Shown: positions 1-6,753, numbered from the stretch's first letter. The stretch is 11,936 nucleotides of DNA from Methanobacteriaceae archaeon (GCA_030681145.1 JAUXXK010000168.1:1-11936), one strand, 5' to 3'. Numbers and translations: made by a program. Notes: generated from the sequence alone by a model not told the origin.

Positions 1-151
1 AAATAGAATTGTAAAGATGAGATAAATAAAATAAACATTGATAACCTTCATCAGTAATTTAGTATAAATAGAGAAAATAAGGGAATAAAATAAAAATTAT
101 GAAAAAAACAAGCAAAAAATATTTAAAATAGTTTATTAATTCTTTTTATCT
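1..151. other. AT-rich 3' flank of the AAA+ gene
   Basis: No gene is visible here. Read on the minus strand, the stretch after the ATPase stop codon carries several runs of five to seven T (about positions 80-120). Such T tracts are typical of archaeal transcription termination, so this is probably the 3' end of the ATPase transcript. No convincing hairpin is present. Confidence 0.5.
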
Positions 152-1708
152 TCATTCTTCCCCATATTCCATTATAGTTCTTCTAAGCTCTCTGTCGGTT
201 TCAGAAACAATATCAATCTTGTCAAATTGAACTCCGTTTTCTCTTAAATATTGCGCCATCTGGGTGGGAGTAACACTATCTTCCATATCGACTAGTACGC
301 TATTTAATTCACAGGAGATGGCATCTGCACCAAATAGAGATATTGTATTATATACCTCTTCTTTTTGAGAAGTAAATATTCTAAATGTTCTTATTCTCTT
401 TTGTACCTGAGCAATATCAATATTCATTCTCTGCAGAGCTATCAAAACATGTTTATTAAGTGCATCTTCAATAAGATCTACATCAATTATAGTCTTGCCG
501 GAATTTAAACGCGCAGCCTGACAAATATGGGCTAGATCCCTTGCATGAGCATAACTAGGTTCCAGTCCTTCTCCACCTTTTACAGCAGGAGTATAAACTT
601 GTTTAAACCTTTCTATTGCATCATCACTATAATTTTCTCCCAGTTGATCCAAATTCCGCTTAAAAACCTCAGCAACATTAAGAACTGGAGGATGAGATAA
701 GAAAATATGTAAAGGAGCCCTTCTAAGGTGAGCTTCATCCATGATACTTACATCCAGATTGGTAGAAAAAGCCGGGATAAAATGACTGTAAACAACTACC
801 GGAACACCTCTAACATATATCACGTCTTTTTTATTTTCCATAGGTACAATTAACCTATTTAGAATTAACTCATGGTCATCACGTTGTCTTCCTAAATCAT
901 CAACAAGTAAAATTCCACCATTTGCCTTGATCATTGGTGAAGTTTCATAAACACCTTTATTAGGATCATATGCTGTTTCTAATTTATTTAAACTTAATTC
1001 AGATCCTGTGAAGACAAAAGGGGCATGAATTTTAACCCATCTCGGATCTTCAGGTTGTTCAGGACATTTTTTATGAAAATCAGGGTCATATAATTGAATT
1101 ACTTTGCTTCCAAATTCAATGAATTTAGGAATAATAATTGGGGGTAACAAATCAGAAGTTTTACTTACAATAAATGTCTTTCCAGCCCCGGGAGACCCAT
1201 AAATAAAAATACCTTTACCAATGGTACATGATTCAACTAGACACTTTTTAGCTTTTCCAAGACCCACTACATCATCAAATGTTTTTTCAATAACCACATC
1301 CGGAACATTGACAGGATGCCGATCATCAAGCTGGGTCTCCATCATATGCCAGTAATTTTCATAAGAAACCGGAGCAATTCCGAGATAAGGATTTTCTTCC
1401 ATTATTCTGCGTGCTTTTTCAGTTCCTTTTCTAGTGATGGTGTAATCAATACTAGAAAATAAAAAACTACCCCCTACCTGTGCACAAAGATCGTCTTGTT
1501 CAATTTTACGTAAAGTTTCTTCAAGAATATCCCAATGAATTCCAGTCAATTCATTTAGACGACGTGTTTTGATCGTTCCGAAAGAAGATATAATCTTTAA
1601 AATAAGGTGTCTAACAAAAATATCTGATAATCGAAGATCTTCAAGTGTTTTTGGCTGTTTTAATTCTTCAAATAATTCCTGCATTTGTTTATCGTGATAA
1701 TAACTCAT
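152..1708 (-). CDS. AAA+ ATPase with N-terminal winged-helix region
   Basis: Predicted soluble ATPase of 518 residues from the ATG at 1708. A frame-extending TTG at 1714 is less likely, because the GGGGA ribosome binding site (1715-1719) sits 6 nt before the ATG and touches the TTG. Residues about 28-105 look like a winged-helix/helical domain. The P-loop GSPGAGKT lies at 171-178, Walker B (ILLVDDLGRQ) near 266-275, a sensor-1-like STN near 315-317, and an arginine pair at 329-330 that could be the finger. The segment around Walker B (ANGGILLVDDLGRQ) and the following LNRLIVPME match, from memory, a family of bacterial and archaeal AAA proteins with no settled function. Sensor 2 and the C-terminal region (about 440-518) are not recognised. 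Its own TATA-like box lies at 1772-1781. It is monocistronic here, so neighbours do not reveal a role. Class is confident, function unknown. Confidence 0.85.
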   Translation of the reverse strand: MSYYHDKQMQELFEELKQPKTLEDLRLSDIFVRHLILKIISSFGTIKTRRLNELTGIHWDILEETLRKIEQDDLCAQVGGSFLFSSIDYTITRKGTEKARRIMEENPYLGIAPVSYENYWHMMETQLDDRHPVNVPDVVIEKTFDDVVGLGKAKKCLVESCTIGKGIFIYGSPGAGKTFIVSKTSDLLPPIIIPKFIEFGSKVIQLYDPDFHKKCPEQPEDPRWVKIHAPFVFTGSELSLNKLETAYDPNKGVYETSPMIKANGGILLVDDLGRQRDDHELILNRLIVPMENKKDVIYVRGVPVVVYSHFIPAFSTNLDVSIMDEAHLRRAPLHIFLSHPPVLNVAEVFKRNLDQLGENYSDDAIERFKQVYTPAVKGGEGLEPSYAHARDLAHICQAARLNSGKTIIDVDLIEDALNKHVLIALQRMNIDIAQVQKRIRTFRIFTSQKEEVYNTISLFGADAISCELNSVLVDMEDSVTPTQMAQYLRENGVQFDKIDIVSETDRELRRTIMEYGEE

Positions 1709-1771
1709 TAACAATCCCCAGTATAATGAAAGAATTCAATGTAATATAGTTAGATAATGTCCTTAATAAAT

Positions 1772-1781
1772 ACTTATAAAT
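1772..1781 (-). promoter_or_regulatory. TATA-like box for the AAA+ gene
   Basis: On the minus strand this reads TTTATAAGTA, a good match to the archaeal TATA box. A start of transcription about 25 nt downstream (near 1750) would leave a leader of about 40 nt that contains the GGGGA site. Inferred from sequence only. Confidence 0.5.
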
Positions 1782-1854
1782 TCAAAAGTTGAGTAATTGT
1801 TATAAAAAATTAATATTTATGGAAAAAAGATTGTGAAAAATAATTGAGTATCAT

Positions 1855-1911
1855 AAAAAAAACTGATTTAAACCCATTAAAAATAAATAAAAAGTAATTA
1901 TTTATTTTTAA
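1855..1911 (-). terminator. Hairpin plus T-run ending the cbiM operon
   Basis: Arms at 1877-1889 and 1899-1911 form a perfect 13-bp inverted repeat with a 9-nt loop. The hairpin overlaps the stop codon of the 1908-2405 gene. On the minus strand it is followed about 14 nt later by a run of eight T (1855-1862). This fits termination of the three-gene operon before the ATPase promoter. Confidence 0.6.
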
Positions 1912-2405
1912 AGAGTTTTCTTTTTCATCCAGAATGCACCACCAGCAATTCCAACTATTAAACCAATAATAAGGCCTGTTATAAATGGCGTTAAAAAGCC
2001 ATTATTATTGCTAGAAGTTGAAGATTCATCACTAATACTGGAATTTAAAAGTTTCAAGCCATTTTTTATATCAATTTCATCTGCAGAACTTATAAATATC
2101 CTATTGGATACATCTGGATTTTTAGTTAAAAATTCATTAACTGTTTCCTGATAAGCCACCGCCAGAATTCTTATATTTGAATCGGAGAGAGCATGTTCAA
2201 GTTGGTGATTGACACTTTCAGCAGATTTAAATTCATATACTGAAACATTTTGCCCCATTTCATTCGCCAATTTTTTGGCCATTACCCCTGTAGAACTATC
2301 CGCAATAACTATGGTTGATTCATTGGTTACATGTACTCCATGAGCACTGACTGTGGAAATCATTCCCAAAATAACTATTAAAAAACATATTATCTTTATT
2401 TTCAT
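1908..2405 (-). CDS. Small secreted or anchored protein with N-terminal HGVH, last gene of the cbiM operon
   Basis: Not a recognised family. The 165-residue product has an N-terminal hydrophobic segment (about 4-21) ending in VSA, a typical signal peptidase site. The mature protein would begin HGVH. Residues about 30-120 alternate strands and helices and look like a small alpha/beta domain (TIVIADSSTG near 31-40). A Ser/Asn-rich linker (about 122-135) follows, then a C-terminal membrane helix (about 138-158) and the positive tail KKK. Its SD (GAGGA) overlaps the region of the cbiM stop 13 nt upstream, so the two genes are surely co-transcribed. The topology (hydrophobic segment, external domain, membrane helix) recalls CbiN/NikN, the small partner of CbiM/NikM, but no sequence similarity to CbiN is evident. 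The terminal HxxH could bind a metal. The role as a transporter accessory is inference. Confidence 0.8.
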   Translation of the reverse strand: MKIKIICFLIVILGMISTVSAHGVHVTNESTIVIADSSTGVMAKKLANEMGQNVSVYEFKSAESVNHQLEHALSDSNIRILAVAYQETVNEFLTKNPDVSNRIFISSADEIDIKNGLKLLNSSISDESSTSSNNNGFLTPFITGLIIGLIVGIAGGAFWMKKKTL

Positions 2406-2418
2406 ATTTATTTCCTCT

Positions 2419-3042
2419 TCAAATTTTATCTAATTTCAATATCTCTGGTTTGACTTTAGAGATGGAAGATATTATGAATACATTAGCTGCACCTTCAATA
2501 ACTGCAATAAATAAATAAAATGGTATAAGTGTTGTCATTAACATTTCTAACGTTGCAACCTCTGCAAATAGTAAAATTACAACTTGAGTTATGGTAGCCA
2601 TAACAATTCCCATTACTGTGCCTGCAAAAATACCTAAACGTTCATCGAGATCAGAAATGAGTTTATAAAACATATATGTTGATAAACTAAGCACTAATCC
2701 CATAGTTAATGCATTTCCGCCTAAAGTAGTTATTCCACCCATACCAAGTAAGAAAAACTGTATTATAAGACAAAGAAAAGCTACTAAAAAACCACTTAAA
2801 GGGCCAAGTATTATGGCCACTAAAGGTATCAAGAAAAAATGCATTGGTACTCCAAAAGGTGAAGGTATAGATACAGATGATGCCACAACAGAACCTGCCG
2901 CGAAAAGAGACGTTAAAATCAATCTCTTATCATTTTTTTGAGATTTAGATGCCTTGAAAAAGTACAAAACTAATGTAAAAAGTACAATAATCCAGTAAAC
3001 AGCCACCTGCCATAAAGGTATGATTCCATCTGGTAAATGCAA
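2419..3042 (-). CDS. cbiM: CbiM/NikM-type metal transporter S component (TTG start)
   Basis: Membrane S component of an energy-coupling-factor transporter for cobalt or nickel, 207 residues with about six membrane helices. The N terminus MHLPDG is the family hallmark. In NikM structures the Met1 amine, His2 and an internal His near position 67 bind the metal, and here His68 lies in PFGVPMHFF, the expected place. The start must be the TTG at 3042, because only there does His become residue 2. A strong AAAGGAGG site (3050-3057) lies 7 nt upstream. The motif ILGPLSGF (about 78-85) also fits CbiM. No CbiQ or CbiO gene is in the window, so the energizing module must be encoded elsewhere or the protein works alone. 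Two small His-tipped proteins flank it in the operon. Whether the ion is Ni or Co cannot be told from sequence. Confidence 0.88.
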   Translation of the reverse strand: MHLPDGIIPLWQVAVYWIIVLFTLVLYFFKASKSQKNDKRLILTSLFAAGSVVASSVSIPSPFGVPMHFFLIPLVAIILGPLSGFLVAFLCLIIQFFLLGMGGITTLGGNALTMGLVLSLSTYMFYKLISDLDERLGIFAGTVMGIVMATITQVVILLFAEVATLEMLMTTLIPFYLFIAVIEGAANVFIISSISKVKPEILKLDKI

Positions 3043-3049
3043 TAATAGT

Positions 3050-3057
3050 CCTCCTTT
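3050..3057 (-). promoter_or_regulatory. Ribosome binding site fixing the TTG start of cbiM
   Basis: Reads AAAGGAGG on the minus strand, 7 nt before the TTG. It is the strongest SD near the gene and, with the obligatory Met1-His2 metal site, decides the start. Confidence 0.8.
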
Positions 3058-3104
3058 AATAAAAATGTGAGTATTATATCACTAAGTTCAAGATAAAAAT
3101 TTTT

Positions 3105-3539
3105 TCATTTTAATAAACCAAATTTAAACAATGATACTATTACCCCAAACCCCAATATAAATACTCCAATTAATGATACAATATCTATTGGAAAATCATT
3201 CTTCTCTTTAGAATCCGTATTATTTATGCTGCTATTATTATTAGAAACATTTCCAGCATTTTGTGATCCATTATCATTATCTTCAACATTTTGGCCATTC
3301 TCATTGCTTTGTGTGGATTTAGTTGAGTCCGGATTATCACTATCAGAACTCCTAGTTTTACTATTAGATCCTGATGAACTACCTGAATCAGTTTTAGTAG
3401 TTTTTTTAGTAGTACTATCTTCATTATTATTATTATTATTATTATCATCTGTAGTGACTTCTTCAGGATATTCAGTTCCATGGCCGGGATGTGCTGTAAC
3501 CATTCCAATTATAGTAAAAATCATCAATAACAAGGACAT
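3105..3539 (-). CDS. Small anchored protein with mature N terminus HPGHG and a low-complexity stalk
   Basis: Unrecognised protein of 144 residues from the ATG at 3539. A hydrophobic leader ends in VTA, followed by HPGHG, a motif like the mature N terminus of HupE/UreJ nickel proteins (A-H-x-G-H, family knowledge). Residues about 30-115 are an Asn/Ser/Thr/Asp-rich stalk with a poly-Asn run encoded by an ATT-type trinucleotide repeat, and a C-terminal membrane helix lies at about 119-140. The ATG has no SD. The open frame continues upstream through residues EKNKVVAL, which make a better signal-peptide n-region, to an ATA codon (3564-3566). An extended SD-like sequence lies 2 nt before that ATA, so the true start may be ATA at 3566 (153 residues). 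It is the first gene of the operon with cbiM (62-nt gap). A likely role is metal binding at the cell surface. That is inference. Confidence 0.75.
   Translation of the reverse strand: MSLLLMIFTIIGMVTAHPGHGTEYPEEVTTDDNNNNNNNEDSTTKKTTKTDSGSSSGSNSKTRSSDSDNPDSTKSTQSNENGQNVEDNDNGSQNAGNVSNNNSSINNTDSKEKNDFPIDIVSLIGVFILGFGVIVSLFKFGLLK
3423..3446. repeat. ATT trinucleotide repeat coding poly-Asn
   Basis: About seven to eight tandem copies of ATT (AAT on the coding strand) encode the poly-Asn run of the HPGH protein stalk. Slippage here would change stalk length without breaking the reading frame. Confidence 0.8.
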
Positions 3540-3568
3540 TAAAGCAACAACTTTATTTTTTTCTATAA

Positions 3569-3579
3569 GATCAACCCCT
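3569..3579 (-). promoter_or_regulatory. Extended SD-like sequence upstream of the HPGH protein gene
   Basis: Reads AGGGGTTGATC, which matches 9 of 11 positions of AGGAGGTGATC, the complement of the archaeal 16S rRNA tail. It is followed by TT and then an in-frame ATA, at ideal start spacing, while the first in-frame ATG is 27 nt further on with no SD. It points to initiation at ATA or to a recently mutated start. Confidence 0.5.
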
Positions 3580-3617
3580 TTTTATTTGAATAAATTTTTT
3601 AGAATTGTGATATTGTA

Positions 3618-3627
3618 TTAATATAAA
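3618..3627 (-). promoter_or_regulatory. TATA-like box for the HPGH-cbiM operon
   Basis: Reads TTTATATTAA on the minus strand, just downstream of the FmdE-gene terminator. Transcription would start near 3595, giving a leader that holds the SD at 3569-3579. With the terminator at 3632-3667 this makes a new transcription unit likely. Confidence 0.5.
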
Positions 3628-3631
3628 GAAT

Positions 3632-3667
3632 AAAAAAATGGCACTTTGCTGAGAATTCTCAACAAAG
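3632..3667 (-). terminator. Hairpin plus T7 terminating the FmdE gene
   Basis: A 24-nt near-perfect inverted repeat (3644-3667, arms CTTTG-TGAGAA and TTCTCA-CAAAG with one mismatched pair) begins 32 nt after the stop codon. On the minus strand it is followed closely by seven T (3632-3638). It looks like an intrinsic terminator. Confidence 0.65.
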
Positions 3668-3698
3668 AAACCTAAATTTTCAAATTATTACTTTTCAA

Positions 3699-5438
3699 TT
3701 AGATTTTTCCTCCGATTCCGCCTCTCATGAATCCGAACCCAACTAAACCACCTAAAGCTAAAACACCAACTAAACCATAAATGTACCAGTTGGAATCATT
3801 TGATTCTTTAGCATTGGTAGCTTTGGAAACTTCATATGACTTTGGGCTAGAGTCTCCAGTATCAGCAGCTTGAACAGCGATTTGAGTAGCAGCACTAATT
3901 GGTAAAGAACTAGTACCTACAGAAGAACCCCCATTAGTATTAGATCCTCCATTATTGTTAGCTCCGTTGGTATTGCTTCCATCGACAACTGATGGTTTAT
4001 CATTGTTGTTATTGTTGTTCTCAGAACCGCCCGGTACTTTAATTAAGTCAGATAGTTTCCTAATAGGTATGCTTCTTAAGAAATCTAAAGCATTAGTGGA
4101 ACTAGTTCCTCCTTGCAAAATTGCATCGAATTCAGCCCGAGTTATGATCCTTTCGTCACTGGTTACGGTAGTTGATTTGTCAATCACCCTATCATTAGGT
4201 TCGTTGTTGTACATGCTTATATAAGCAGCTATTTGAGCTTCTCTTCTTGCTTCACTGGTTGTAAGACCTGACAAATCTATAGTGGCCCATTTAAAGGTTA
4301 TAACATATGCACGGCCAACATTAAGTTTGTTATCCCATACAATAATTATTCCTTCTTCTTTACCGCCTTGAATCAGTTCAGATTCTACATCTTCATTAAT
4401 TAATCTCTGGTTCAGATAAGTACCCATTCCCGGAGAAACTCCCAACAAATAAATTAGACTATCGTCTTTACAGTAAATACTGCTGGCCATGTAGTAATAA
4501 GCCTCATTTGGCCCTAAAGGAATATTCTGAGTAATGTGATCAGTCATGAAAAATCCTGGTTGTACTCCCGGACAAGCATGGTTATGGAACAGGAAAGTGA
4601 TTAACTGATCAAATTGAGGATTATTTCTCCAAGCATTAGCAATACTTTGTATATTAGACCAGTTTTTATCAGGAAAGACAAACTTACTCAAATCATTAAC
4701 TTTTGAAGCATTGTTCAAGGCTGCAGGACCTATATCATTTACCTGTGATCCGTCGATATTGGTACCTATGAAAAATGTCTTATTTTCCGGGTTGTATCTT
4801 AAATAAATACTGTTCATAGTAGTACCATCAAAATCTCTGAGAACAAAATTAAACCATAGTGGTTTCCAAATTCCCATATGAACTGGTAAAAGGGTGGATC
4901 TGCTTAGTCTTGAGCCGATTACACTAAAGATACCATCCCATGTTGCTTCAGTTGTCTGACCATTAAGATATACGTAACCTGCAGAAGTGAGTACTGCTAA
5001 ATCACGGTCATCTTTTTCCAAGTCAATTCCTAACTCATTTTTGAATATCTGTTTAGCTAAATTAGCTGCATCTATACCTATCTGTTTTATTTGTTCATAA
5101 GTTAATTGTCCATTGCCATTTGCAACAGTAGGAGTTCTGTCAGCATTTTCCAAGTTTAAGCTATTGATATAATTCATGTCTAATCCATGAGCTTCCTGAG
5201 CAGGTATTCTAACTGAACCATCAGCATTGGTTATGTTACTCGCAGTACCGACAATGTAATAGTATTGAGATTCATTAAGACCTTTTAATTCTTTGATAAA
5301 ATTAACCAGAAAAGTTGGATCGGTATTTAATTTTTTTATGATCCAGCTATTGAATTTTAATCCTTCTAGTGTACCAGTAAATTTTATTCCAGTTTCCTGA
5401 GTGAATTGTTTTTTAAGGTCATCAGTATTGTATCTCAT
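3699..5438 (-). CDS. FmdE-domain surface protein, C-terminal half (second FmdE repeat, stalk, membrane anchor)
   Basis: 579 residues from the ATG at 5438. The region 1-100 continues the upstream FmdE unit. Residues about 120-385 form a second FmdE-like domain (PF02663 type) with the metal-site motif FHNHACPG at 284-291, the canonical H-x-C-P-G form. A Gly/Asn/Ser-rich stalk follows (about 468-550), then one membrane helix (about 552-570) and a short basic tail. FmdE was named from the formylmethanofuran dehydrogenase operon of methanogens, and its biochemical role is unsettled. There is no signal peptide, although the stalk and anchor imply an extracellular protein. The frame is open upstream from the ATG to the TAA of the preceding ORF (5466-5468), in the same phase. 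GGAGA at 5449-5453 lies 10 nt before the ATG, so separate initiation is possible. I judge it more likely to be the second half of one interrupted or read-through gene. Confidence 0.8.
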   Translation of the reverse strand: MRYNTDDLKKQFTQETGIKFTGTLEGLKFNSWIIKKLNTDPTFLVNFIKELKGLNESQYYYIVGTASNITNADGSVRIPAQEAHGLDMNYINSLNLENADRTPTVANGNGQLTYEQIKQIGIDAANLAKQIFKNELGIDLEKDDRDLAVLTSAGYVYLNGQTTEATWDGIFSVIGSRLSRSTLLPVHMGIWKPLWFNFVLRDFDGTTMNSIYLRYNPENKTFFIGTNIDGSQVNDIGPAALNNASKVNDLSKFVFPDKNWSNIQSIANAWRNNPQFDQLITFLFHNHACPGVQPGFFMTDHITQNIPLGPNEAYYYMASSIYCKDDSLIYLLGVSPGMGTYLNQRLINEDVESELIQGGKEEGIIIVWDNKLNVGRAYVITFKWATIDLSGLTTSEARREAQIAAYISMYNNEPNDRVIDKSTTVTSDERIITRAEFDAILQGGTSSTNALDFLRSIPIRKLSDLIKVPGGSENNNNNNDKPSVVDGSNTNGANNNGGSNTNGGSSVGTSSLPISAATQIAVQAADTGDSSPKSYEVSKATNAKESNDSNWYIYGLVGVLALGGLVGFGFMRGGIGGKI

Positions 5439-5465
5439 TATTATTAAATCTCCGATCTTGGTTTT

Positions 5466-5468
5466 TTA
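5466..5468 (-). other. In-frame TAA joining two halves of a tandem FmdE gene
   Basis: The frame running from 6665 to 3699 is open except for this single TAA. The residues before it (IIRWD) and after it (KTKIGDLIIM) align with the second repeat at IIVWDNKLNVGRAYVITF, in which the stop occupies the Asn position. This is direct sequence evidence that the stop lies inside a conserved domain. Confidence 0.8.
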
Positions 5469-6665
5469 GTCCCATCGGATAATACCTAATATGTCTGTAG
5501 TTGCTCCAGTATTAGTGGTGTCAAATCCAATGTATGCTCCTTTACCCGGAGTTGCATCCAGAAAATACATCACTGCATCATCATCAGAACCACCAGGAAC
5601 TCCGATAATTTTATAGGAAGTTATATCACTAGGAGAACCTACTCCCACACCAGATTCCTGTAGTGGGGGATAATATTTTAATAATGCTTGAGTTATACTG
5701 TATCCTCCAAGAGTACCATCACAAATATGTCCATGGAATGCTGCTGCACTAAGTAAATTGAAATGAGCTCCTGCTGCCCAAGCGTTAGCTAGGCTAGCAA
5801 ATGCATATCCATTTTCATTACCTACCTTCTGAACATACGTATTCCATTGAGTATGGGTCATATTTTCAGAAATAGTTCCATTGTATATTGGAGTGGTAGA
5901 TCCATTTCTAAATACCACAACTTTTAAAGTGGTTCCTTTCTTTATGATGAATGCGAAATCAACAGTATCAACTGCCGTTTGCCTAAGCATTAATAAATTC
6001 CCTTTACCATAGGTTATCTTACCTTTAGCTGCATTTAAGATGCCTTCAATACAATCTTCACTAGTAACTCCATTAAGTTTTGGTACACCAGCTGTGGTAA
6101 TTGCCAGTACTTGGTCTGCACTTGCAAAATTAAGAATAGAATCTGCTATTGCAGTAACAGTACGGCCCAACTTATAATTGTTGGTGGCCTTCATGTTGAA
6201 TGTTGCATTACCATATAGATTGGGATCTGTGGAATTGTTTGGATTAAAATAAACAGCTATTTGTTGAGTTTGTGTTGTGTATCCTGGTGCAGAAACTGAA
6301 ACGTTAAATTTTGTTCCATTATTTGCCCCAAGGTACAAGAAACTTACAATATAATGGCCAAATATAGGGTCTATTGTTTTGTTAAAGTTTATATTTGCAC
6401 CAGTACTGTCTTTAACCACGATTTCAGGATTTATTACGTCATCAGAGTATTCATAGTTTACTTTTACACCAATTATAGGATCAATAAGTTCTGGTTCGGC
6501 TGAATTTTGATTAGAATCTGAATCATTACCTAAAATTTGATCATCATCAGCTATACTCGAGCTGTTAACCACACCTCCGTCAGATGAATCATCAGCTGCG
6601 ACAGAACCAACCATCATAAGTACTAACATACAAACACTCAATATCAAAAACATTTGCTTTTTCAT
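5466..6665 (-). CDS. Secreted FmdE-domain protein, N-terminal half (signal peptide, Ig-like region, first FmdE repeat)
   Basis: 399 residues from the ATG at 6665. The adjacent ATG at 6668 is also possible, while the longer frame to 6710 is unlikely because GGAGGTGA (6671-6678) sits directly before the ATG pair. A signal peptide spans 1-24 (ending SVAA), followed by an acidic Ser/Asn-rich segment. A beta-rich region at about 65-145 looks like the Ig-like or carboxypeptidase-regulatory folds of archaeal surface proteins. A FmdE-like domain runs from about 165 to the end with the motif FHGHICDG (310-317). The usual Pro of H-x-C-P-G is Asp here. Shared segments with the downstream protein (LAITTAG/LAVLTSAG, LANAWAAG/IANAWRNN) show tandem duplication. 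The product ends abruptly at IIRWD, inside the conserved domain, and has no anchor, so it is likely truncated. A perfect inverted repeat lies at 6700-6721. Confidence 0.82.
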   Translation of the reverse strand: MKKQMFLILSVCMLVLMMVGSVAADDSSDGGVVNSSSIADDDQILGNDSDSNQNSAEPELIDPIIGVKVNYEYSDDVINPEIVVKDSTGANINFNKTIDPIFGHYIVSFLYLGANNGTKFNVSVSAPGYTTQTQQIAVYFNPNNSTDPNLYGNATFNMKATNNYKLGRTVTAIADSILNFASADQVLAITTAGVPKLNGVTSEDCIEGILNAAKGKITYGKGNLLMLRQTAVDTVDFAFIIKKGTTLKVVVFRNGSTTPIYNGTISENMTHTQWNTYVQKVGNENGYAFASLANAWAAGAHFNLLSAAAFHGHICDGTLGGYSITQALLKYYPPLQESGVGVGSPSDITSYKIIGVPGGSDDDAVMYFLDATPGKGAYIGFDTTNTGATTDILGIIRWD

Positions 6666-6670
6666 CATTT

Positions 6671-6678
6671 TCACCTCC
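6671..6678 (-). promoter_or_regulatory. Strong ribosome binding site of the FmdE gene
   Basis: Reads GGAGGTGA, a full match to the archaeal anti-SD. It lies 2 nt before the ATG at 6668 and 5 nt before the ATG at 6665, and it rules out the longer frame start at 6710. Confidence 0.85.
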
Positions 6679-6699
6679 ATTTTAATTTTTAAACACTTA

Positions 6700-6721
6700 G
6701 ACACAATCAAAAAATTGTGTC
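6700..6721. promoter_or_regulatory. Perfect 8-bp inverted repeat, candidate operator of the FmdE gene
   Basis: Arms GACACAAT (6700-6707) and ATTGTGTC (6714-6721) are separated by 6 nt. The repeat lies about 35 nt upstream of the start codon, just downstream of a possible TATA-like box (6744-6753), so it would overlap the transcription start and early leader. A related half-site (TTTGTGTT) lies near 6754-6761. The geometry fits a dimeric repressor; an RNA hairpin is an alternative. The regulator is unknown. Confidence 0.5.
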
Positions 6722-6743
6722 ATTCCCATATTGAAGTAATACC

Positions 6744-6753
6744 TTAAATAAAA
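6744..6753 (-). promoter_or_regulatory. Possible TATA box of the FmdE gene
   Basis: Reads TTTTATTTAA on the minus strand, which would place the start near 6720 beside the inverted repeat. A competing TATA-like stretch (TATATATTTG) lies near 6825-6835, so the assignment is uncertain. Confidence 0.3.

Noticed and set aside
3226..3621. 131-codon plus-strand open frame rich in Leu/Ser/Val
   Set aside because: It is antisense to the Asn/Ser/Thr-rich stalk of the HPGH protein; its composition mirrors the low-complexity coding strand and it has no ribosome site.
3955..4224. 89-codon plus-strand open frame
   Set aside because: Antisense to the stalk and C-terminal part of the second FmdE half, with no SD and no recognisable domain.
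5466..5468. Stop codon read as pyrrolysine
   Set aside because: The codon is TAA; pyrrolysine is inserted at TAG, and Methanobacteriales are not known to use it.
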